This document shows positions 59,409-64,000 of a DNA stretch of 64,000 nt, in pieces (position 1 is the first letter of the stretch; each line of letters begins with the position of its first letter). Source of the stretch: Pseudoleptotrichia goodfellowii (lineage in GTDB: Bacteria > Fusobacteriota > Fusobacteriia > Fusobacteriales > Leptotrichiaceae); contig NZ_AP019822.1 of NCBI RefSeq assembly GCF_007990505.1, positions 2,226,730-2,290,729 on the forward strand, in the 5' to 3' direction. The position numbers were made by a program, and so were the translations under genes. The notes beneath the pieces were generated by a model. The model saw nothing but the letters and a program-made list of their open reading frames with translations. It was not told the DNA's origin and did not search any database.

Positions 59409-60278
59409 TTAATCTTTTGTTCTCTTTATTACCAGATATCTTTTAGGCTCTTCTCCTACACTTTCTGTTTTCAGACCTTTCATAAAAGATATTTCTTCAT
59501 GTATTATTTTTCTTTCTCTCGCAGACATAGGATTAAGTTTAACGTTTCTTCCTGTTTCCAATACTTTTTTCCCTTTTTTTCTCGCCAAATCTCTTAAAGA
59601 TTCTTCTCTTTTCTGCTTATAATCATTGGAATCTATTACTACTCTTATATTTTTAAAGTTTTTAACGGAACTTAGCAAATATTCAACACTGTTTAATGTA
59701 CTTCCTTTTTCTCCTATCAAGTATCTTATATCTTTTCCGTCAACATTTACAACGTATCTTTCTCCAATTCTTTTTATGTCCACTACTCTTAAATCCAGTT
59801 TTGAATTTACTATAAATTCTTTCATGAAACTTCTTATTTTGTCATAATTAGAATCATCGTTTCTTATTTCTTTTACTTCATTTTCTTTATTTCCTGAAGT
59901 ATTTACATTTTGTTCAAAGTTTCTGTTTGCCCTGTTTCCTGAAAACTTTTTATTTTCAAAACCGTATTTTTCATTTTTTTCTTTTTTAAAATTTTCTCTG
60001 TTATTTCTTTTATCTTTTCTTACATCTTTTTTCTCAAATTTATCGAATTTTTCAAAATTTTTCTTTTCATATCTGTCATTTTTAAATTCATTTTTTTCAA
60101 TTTCATATTTTTTTACAATATCAATCTGATATTTTCCTTTAAGATTAAAAAATAATATTTTCTTAGGCTCTTTAATAACTGTTATTTTAAAAGTTTCGTC
60201 TTTTTCCAAAGTCAAAGTTCTTTTAATCATTTTATCAAGTTCTTCTCTGTTTTGTGCATTTAATATTATTTTATCCAT
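59409..60278 (-). CDS. jag: RNA-binding protein KhpB/Jag
   Basis: A 289-residue protein with an N-terminal Jag domain (~1-55), a long charged linker full of Lys, Asn, Phe and Arg (~60-140), a KH domain (~150-210, with IRYLIGEKGSTLNSVEYLL) and a C-terminal R3H domain (LNPMSARERKIIHEEIS). KhpB binds many RNAs and affects cell division and envelope synthesis in Gram-positive bacteria. It starts four bases after yidC, the usual arrangement. Confidence 0.93.
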   Translation of the reverse strand: MDKIILNAQNREELDKMIKRTLTLEKDETFKITVIKEPKKILFFNLKGKYQIDIVKKYEIEKNEFKNDRYEKKNFEKFDKFEKKDVRKDKRNNRENFKKEKNEKYGFENKKFSGNRANRNFEQNVNTSGNKENEVKEIRNDDSNYDKIRSFMKEFIVNSKLDLRVVDIKRIGERYVVNVDGKDIRYLIGEKGSTLNSVEYLLSSVKNFKNIRVVIDSNDYKQKREESLRDLARKKGKKVLETGRNVKLNPMSARERKIIHEEISFMKGLKTESVGEEPKRYLVIKRTKD

Positions 60279-60282
60279 TTAA

Positions 60283-60957
60283 TCAGTCTCTCCCTTTCAT
60301 TATGATATATTGCTGAGCAACTGAAAGTACTCCCGACACGAGATAATACAATGTTACACCTGACGGCATGTTATAGAAAAGTACAAGCATCAATATAGGC
60401 ATTGTATACATCATTGACTGCATCTGACTGTTTACTCCCTGTTCTTTTGACGGTCCCGACATCATTTTTTGCTGGAAGAAAGTTACTACTGTATTTAAAA
60501 TTGGAAGTAAATTAACAGCAAATGTTCCTATTTTAAAAAGATTGTCAGGATGCTTCAAATGAAACCAAAGAAAAGTGGCATCATTAGGTATAGCATCTCC
60601 GCTGAAAGCATAAAACAATGCTATAAATATAGGCATCTGAATCAATATAGGAAGACATCCTCCTAAAGGATTCACATTATTTTCTTTGTATATTTCCATT
60701 GTTTTTTGCTGTAACATCTGCTGATCGTCTTTATACTTCTCTTTTAATTTATCTAATTGAGGTTGCAGTTCCCTCATTCTTTTCATCGACTTTTCCTGTT
60801 TTAAAGTCAAAGGAAATATTAATATTCTTACTATTATAGTGACTATTATTATTGCTATTCCGTAATTCCCTACTATCCCGTTTATTGCCTTCAATATTGT
60901 AACAACAAGAGCTTCCAACGCAGGTATTCTAAGAAAGCCTCCTTTTGCTTTCGCCAT
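60283..60957 (-). CDS. yidC: Membrane protein insertase YidC
   Basis: YidC inserts and folds inner-membrane proteins. This is the short form (about 224 residues) without the large periplasmic domain of enterobacterial YidC. The core is recognisable: IVTIIVRILIFPLTLKQEKSMKRM (with the conserved Arg), NPLGGCLPILIQMPIFIALFYA and the last two helices. The ATG at 60957 has GGAGG nine bases upstream; a TTG two codons earlier is less likely. Confidence 0.95.
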   Translation of the reverse strand: MAKAKGGFLRIPALEALVVTILKAINGIVGNYGIAIIIVTIIVRILIFPLTLKQEKSMKRMRELQPQLDKLKEKYKDDQQMLQQKTMEIYKENNVNPLGGCLPILIQMPIFIALFYAFSGDAIPNDATFLWFHLKHPDNLFKIGTFAVNLLPILNTVVTFFQQKMMSGPSKEQGVNSQMQSMMYTMPILMLVLFYNMPSGVTLYYLVSGVLSVAQQYIIMKGRD

Positions 60958-60978
60958 TTTCAATTTCCTCCATTTTTA

Positions 60979-61191
60979 TTATTTCAAAGGATCGTAGCCG
61001 CCTTTATGAAAAGGATGACATTTCAAGACCCTTTTTACACTTAAATATACTCCTTTTATCGCACCGTATTTTGTAACAGCCTGTCTTGCATATTCCGAAC
61101 AAGTCGGATAAAATCTGCATTTTCTCCCGAAAGCTCCGGAAAAAAATTTCTGATATATTTTTATCAAAAACAAAAGTATATGTTTCATCAT
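60979..61191 (-). CDS. yidD: Membrane protein insertion efficiency factor YidD
   Basis: A 70-residue protein with the diagnostic CRFYPTCSEYARQAV and CHPFHKGGYDPL. It assists YidC-dependent insertion at the membrane. It overlaps the end of rnpA by four bases and precedes yidC by 15. Confidence 0.96.
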   Translation of the reverse strand: MMKHILLFLIKIYQKFFSGAFGRKCRFYPTCSEYARQAVTKYGAIKGVYLSVKRVLKCHPFHKGGYDPLK

Positions 61192-61514
61192 TTTACCGCC
61201 TTTAACATATCCTTTTCAATGTCTTTATATTTTAAACTTTTTATATTTTCTTTCAAATTTGATTTTCCTACAAAAATATAATCTGAACTCTCTTTAAATT
61301 TTGATTTGTTTACTTTTACAAATTCTCTAAAAAGTCTTTTAATTCTGTTTCGCTGAACAGCTTTTCCTGTTTTTTTACTGGCTACAAAGCCGAATCTCTG
61401 TTCATTTTTATTATTTTCTTTTATAAAAATAATAGCATACCTTGTGTATACTTTCTTAGAATTATTATATATAAAAGAAAAATCTTTATTTTTCTTTATT
61501 TTATTAATCTGCAT
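61188..61514 (-). CDS. rnpA: Ribonuclease P protein component
   Basis: A 108-residue protein subunit of RNase P, which matures tRNA 5' ends. The RNR motif AVQRNRIKRLFREF (~65-78) and the N-terminal KNKDFSFIYNNSKKVYTRY are typical. The gene is 60 bases downstream of rpmH, with a terminator-like hairpin in between (61547-61576). The ribosome site is weak. Confidence 0.96.
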   Translation of the reverse strand: MQINKIKKNKDFSFIYNNSKKVYTRYAIIFIKENNKNEQRFGFVASKKTGKAVQRNRIKRLFREFVKVNKSKFKESSDYIFVGKSNLKENIKSLKYKDIEKDMLKAVK

Positions 61515-61546
61515 ATTTGTACTCTTTAGCTTTATATTTTGTCAAA

Positions 61547-61576
61547 AACCCGGTGTTGTTTTTTTATCACCGGGTT
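61547..61576 (-). terminator. Terminator/attenuator between rpmH and rnpA
   Basis: AACCCGGTG (61547-61555) pairs with CACCGGGTT (61568-61576), the second arm overlapping the rpmH stop codon, followed on the minus strand by TTTTT. It should cut rnpA expression relative to the abundant ribosomal protein. Confidence 0.85.
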
Positions 61577-61712
61577 ATGCTGAAAGTTTCGCTCTTCCTT
61601 TGTCTCTTCTTCTTTTTAAAACGTTTCTTCCGCTTTTAGTTTTCATTCTTGATCTGAATCCGTGATCTTTTTTTCTTTTTCTTTTATTCGGTTGGTATGT
61701 TCTTTTTGTCAT
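61575..61712 (-). CDS. rpmH: 50S ribosomal protein L34
   Basis: A 45-residue basic protein, [20 protein letters not shown] at the start and RVRAKLSA-like at the end (here [10 protein letters not shown]), with the L34 signature [16 protein letters not shown]. This is the standard start of the rpmH-rnpA-yidD-yidC cluster. An AAAGGAAAGA site lies upstream of the ATG. dnaA, its usual neighbour on the far side, is not present. Confidence 0.95.
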   Translation of the reverse strand: MTKRTYQPNKRKRKKDHGFRSRMKTKSGRNVLKRRRDKGRAKLSA

Positions 61713-61772
61713 TTTCTTTCCTTTCTCAAATTATATTTAATAATTCTCTATTATTTAAGTTATTTACATAAT

Positions 61773-61801
61773 ATAATAAACAAAATTTGCAAAAAAGTCA
61801 A
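61773..61801 (-). promoter_or_regulatory. Promoter of rpmH
   Basis: On the minus strand TTGACT (61796-61801), a 17-base spacer and TATTAT (61773-61778). The leader to rpmH is about 55 bases. Confidence 0.78.
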
Positions 61802-61836
61802 GAAATATTTCTTAAAAATTGCAATTTCATGAAATT
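61800..61836. repeat. Two adjacent 14-bp perfect palindromes upstream of rpmH
   Basis: AAGAAATATTTCTT (61800-61813) overlaps the -35 box of rpmH, and AATTTCATGAAATT (61823-61836) lies ten bases further. Both are perfect. They may be operators, though AT-rich DNA makes such palindromes more likely by chance. They fall between the divergent-looking oppF end and rpmH. Confidence 0.4.
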
Positions 61837-61865
61837 ATTTATAATACAGTTAAGTATTTTGGGAA

Positions 61866-62669
61866 TTATTTTGTAGTTTCTTTTTTCTCATGCACAGGAA
61901 ATATGGCATTTAACAATGCTTTTGTATAAGGATGTTTCGCCTTTTCGGAGATTTGTCCTCCTTCGATAAATTCCACTACATCTCCATGATACATAACAGC
62001 GATCTGATGGGCAAAAGACTCTATCAATGCAATATCATGACATATAAAAATCATTGTTATCCCTTTTTCTTTCTGAAGTCTGACAAGGAGTTCAACTACA
62101 GTTTTCTGAATGGATACGTCCAGTGCGGAAGTTGCTTCGTCGTATATAAGTATTTCAGGTTCCAATGAAATAGCCCTTGCTATTCCCAGTCTCTGTCTTT
62201 GCCCTCCACTCATATTCTGAGGATATTTTGTTACAAATTTTTCGGGCAAATCAACCATTTTTAAAAGTTCTACGGCTTTTTCCTTTCTTTCGGATTTCTT
62301 AAGTCTGTTATAATTCATAAGAGGCTCTGTAAGTATCTGCATTACATTCATTTTAGGATTGAAAGCGGACCACGGATCCTGAAAGACTATCTGTATATTC
62401 TGTCTGTTCAGCCAGACTTCTTCTTTTGTAAACTTACTTATGTCTTTTCCGTGATAAAGTATTTCTCCTGAAGTGGGTTTTTCAAGATCCATAAGCATAT
62501 TTACAAGAGTTGATTTTCCTGAACCCGATTCTCCCACTATTCCCAATGTTTTTCCTTTGTGTATCTGTAAATTTACATTGTTACACGCAATTACTTTTTT
62601 GTTGTCGGACTTTTCATAAATTTTAGTAAGATTTTTAGTTTCCAGAATTATATCATTTTCTTTATACAA
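61866..62669 (-). CDS. Peptide/nickel ABC transporter ATPase (OppF/DppF-type)
   Basis: An ABC ATPase of about 267 residues for an Opp/Dpp/Nik-type importer. It has GESGSGKST (Walker A), NMSGGQRQRLGIARA, LIYDEATSALDVS and the C-terminal AKHPYTKALLNAIFPVHE found only in this subgroup. I place the start at TTG 62669, eight bases after GGAGG; a GTG at 62678 lies directly on that site. It overlaps the upstream ATPase gene. Substrate cannot be told. Confidence 0.92.
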   Translation of the reverse strand: MYKENDIILETKNLTKIYEKSDNKKVIACNNVNLQIHKGKTLGIVGESGSGKSTLVNMLMDLEKPTSGEILYHGKDISKFTKEEVWLNRQNIQIVFQDPWSAFNPKMNVMQILTEPLMNYNRLKKSERKEKAVELLKMVDLPEKFVTKYPQNMSGGQRQRLGIARAISLEPEILIYDEATSALDVSIQKTVVELLVRLQKEKGITMIFICHDIALIESFAHQIAVMYHGDVVEFIEGGQISEKAKHPYTKALLNAIFPVHEKKETTK

Positions 62670-63447
62670 GTCTTTCACCTCCTATTTCAGGAACTGCTTT
62701 TAACAGTTGTTTTGTATAGTCACTTTTCGGATTGCTTATAACATCTTCTGCTGTACCTTCATCAACTACTTTTCCCTTCTGCATAACTATTATCCAATCG
62801 GAAATATAAGCTGCAACTCCTAAATTGTGTGTTACCATGATTATCGATGTATCACTTATTTCTCTTAAATTCATAATTTCTTTTACTATCTGTTCCTGAG
62901 TTATTACATCCAGAGCACTTGTAGGCTCGTCAGCCAGTATTATTTTAGGCTCGAAAGTCAGAGCCATAGCTATTCCCACTCTTTGTTTCATTCCTCCCGA
63001 CAGCTGATGAGGATAACTTTTCATAATAATATCCGGGTCAGGCAAATTTACTTTGGAAAATAAAGATTTGGCTTTTTCTTCAGCTTCTTTAGTTGATAAA
63101 TTTGAATGGATCTGAATGTATTCTACAAACTGTTTTCCTATTTTTCTTATAGGATTCAAAGTTCCTCCTGAATCCTGTGAAATCATTGTAATTTCAGTTC
63201 CTCTTAATTTTCTCCATTCGTTAATGTCTTTATTCAAAAGAGATTTGCCGTTATAAATCAAATCTCCCGAAACTACTTTTCCGTCATTAGGCAATAATCC
63301 TAAAATAGAAGAAAGAATGGTAGATTTTCCGCTACCGCTTTCTCCTACTATTGTTATTATCTGACCTTTTTTTAATGACATAGAGAAATTTTCAACTACC
63401 GGATCTTTATCCCCGTATTGAATTTTTATATTTTTTATCTCCAGCAT
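62662..63447 (-). CDS. Peptide/nickel ABC transporter ATPase (OppD/DppD-type)
   Basis: A 261-residue ATPase: GESGSGKST (Walker A), QLSGGMKQRVGIAMA, ILADEPTSALDVITQ and the C-terminal SDYTKQLLKAVPEIGG. It pairs with the downstream ATPase to power import of peptides, nickel or similar. AAGGAG precedes the ATG. Permease genes are not adjacent; a truncated binding-protein gene lies nine bases upstream. Confidence 0.93.
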   Translation of the reverse strand: MLEIKNIKIQYGDKDPVVENFSMSLKKGQIITIVGESGSGKSTILSSILGLLPNDGKVVSGDLIYNGKSLLNKDINEWRKLRGTEITMISQDSGGTLNPIRKIGKQFVEYIQIHSNLSTKEAEEKAKSLFSKVNLPDPDIIMKSYPHQLSGGMKQRVGIAMALTFEPKIILADEPTSALDVITQEQIVKEIMNLREISDTSIIMVTHNLGVAAYISDWIIVMQKGKVVDEGTAEDVISNPKSDYTKQLLKAVPEIGGERLV

Positions 63448-63456
63448 AGGTTCTCC

Positions 63457-63945
63457 TTATTTTTTAGATACGTCTTTTGTTATCCAGTAGTAATCCATAG
63501 GATACATTTTCAATCCTTCTACGGATTTATTGCTATATAAGAATGTTGTTTCATATCCGAAGAATAAAGTAGCTGCATCATTCATAATCAGCTGCTGTAT
63601 TTTTACTATCATATCTTTTCTTTTTGCTGCATCAAATTCTTTTGACAGATCTGTCAATAATTTGTCCACTTCAGGATTGGAATATCCTACCTGATTTGTT
63701 TTTGCTTTACTGTACCAGTTTTCATTCAAGTATTTTTCAGGATCTCCGGTATTTGCAGCAAGTACGTTCCAAATGAGTAAATCAAAGTTTGAAGCATCTC
63801 TCATGCTTAAAGTCGTTTCATAGCTTACAGGTTTTAGAGTAACTTTTATTCCTATATCTTTCATATTAGCCTGAAGTGCCTGAGCGTAAACTCCCAATTC
63901 TTCTCTACTTGTATAAATTACGAAAGTCAAGTCAAGTTTTTTTAT
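63457..63945 (-). pseudogene. 5'-truncated ABC transporter substrate-binding protein
   Basis: About 160 codons match the C-terminal third of an OppA/DppA/NikA-type binding protein: LDLTFVIYTSREELGVYAQAL, DIGIKVTLKPVSYETT, FDLLIWNVLAANTGDPEKYL and the end FLYSNKSVEGLKMYPMDYYW. A full protein would need a signal peptide and some 370 more residues. Instead the frame soon meets a stop upstream (minus strand, near 63963) and the sequence looks like a promoter on the plus strand. The gene was probably cut by an insertion or rearrangement. The ATPase genes downstream are intact. Confidence 0.75.
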
Positions 63946-63953
63946 GATATAAT
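63945..63953 (+). promoter_or_regulatory. Extended -10 promoter reading off the right edge
   Basis: TGATATAAT on the plus strand, followed at 63984-63993 by GGTGTAGGAG, a possible ribosome site. It suggests a plus-strand gene just beyond the window, whose promoter adjoins the broken binding-protein gene. Confidence 0.45.
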
Positions 63954-64000
63954 AGTTAAGGTTTTATTTTTTTTATGTTTAAAGGTGTAGGAGTTTTTGT

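Noticed and set aside
63975..64000. ATG at 63975 opening a frame MFKGVGVF
   Set aside because: It has no ribosome site before it, and GGTGTAGGAG inside it is more likely the ribosome site of a gene starting beyond the edge.

Overview
This window looks like chromosomal DNA from a Gram-negative member of the Fusobacteriota, most likely Leptotrichia or a close relative in the Leptotrichiaceae. The DNA outside the rRNA genes is very AT-rich, the 16S gene has a Leptotrichia-like 5' region, LPS and O-antigen genes sit beside outer-membrane and Rnf-type genes, and translation uses strong AGGAGG-type ribosome binding sites with some TTG and GTG starts. I had no database, so the genus is a judgement from recognition. 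Nearly all genes are on the minus strand.

Layout. (1) 1-4117: an rRNA operon read leftward: promoter, 16S, a very short spacer without tRNA, and the 5' part of 23S, which runs off the left edge. (2) 4314-12735: a secreted esterase, mfd, then rnfD, rnfC, apbE and a small Lys/Glu-rich secreted protein. Only two of the six rnf genes are present. (3) 12860-25569: an LPS-core-type operon from a single promoter near 25565, with ten glycosyltransferase-like genes, a NodB deacetylase and a terminal msbA-like flippase gene. (4) 25594-28903: a small accessory island with a HigBA-like module whose toxin gene is broken, a membrane protein and a decayed paralogue, and a DUF2829/Tad2-like gene. (5) 28931-51222: a long O-antigen operon of ABC-transporter (Wzm/Wzt) type. 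It makes GDP-mannose-derived 6-deoxysugar and dTDP-L-rhamnose precursors, and carries four GT4 glycosyltransferases, a WcaJ/WbaP-type initiating transferase, an AlgI-like acyltransferase with a split AlgJ-like partner, a GH16 hydrolase and an RloB relic. (6) 51271-54141, plus strand: an O-antigen ligase, a small beta-barrel protein and a YwaF-like membrane protein. (7) 54159-61801: the origin-type cluster mnmG-parB-parA-mnmE-jag-yidC-yidD-rnpA-rpmH with a near-consensus parS site next to mnmG; dnaA is not seen. (8) 61866-64000: two OppD/OppF-type ATPase genes and a 5'-truncated substrate-binding protein gene.

How the parts fit. Regions 3, 5 and the ligase at 51334 form one envelope programme: a lipid A-core is built and flipped (MsbA), an O-chain is built on undecaprenyl phosphate and exported (Wzm/Wzt), and the two are joined in the periplasm by the ligase. 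The most notable observations are the damaged toxin/antitoxin module with a palindromic operator and a degenerate metalloprotease motif in the antitoxin, the Tad2-like orphan, the AlgJ-like gene split by an in-frame stop, the RloB relic, the parS site, and a GC-rich multi-hairpin element beside it.
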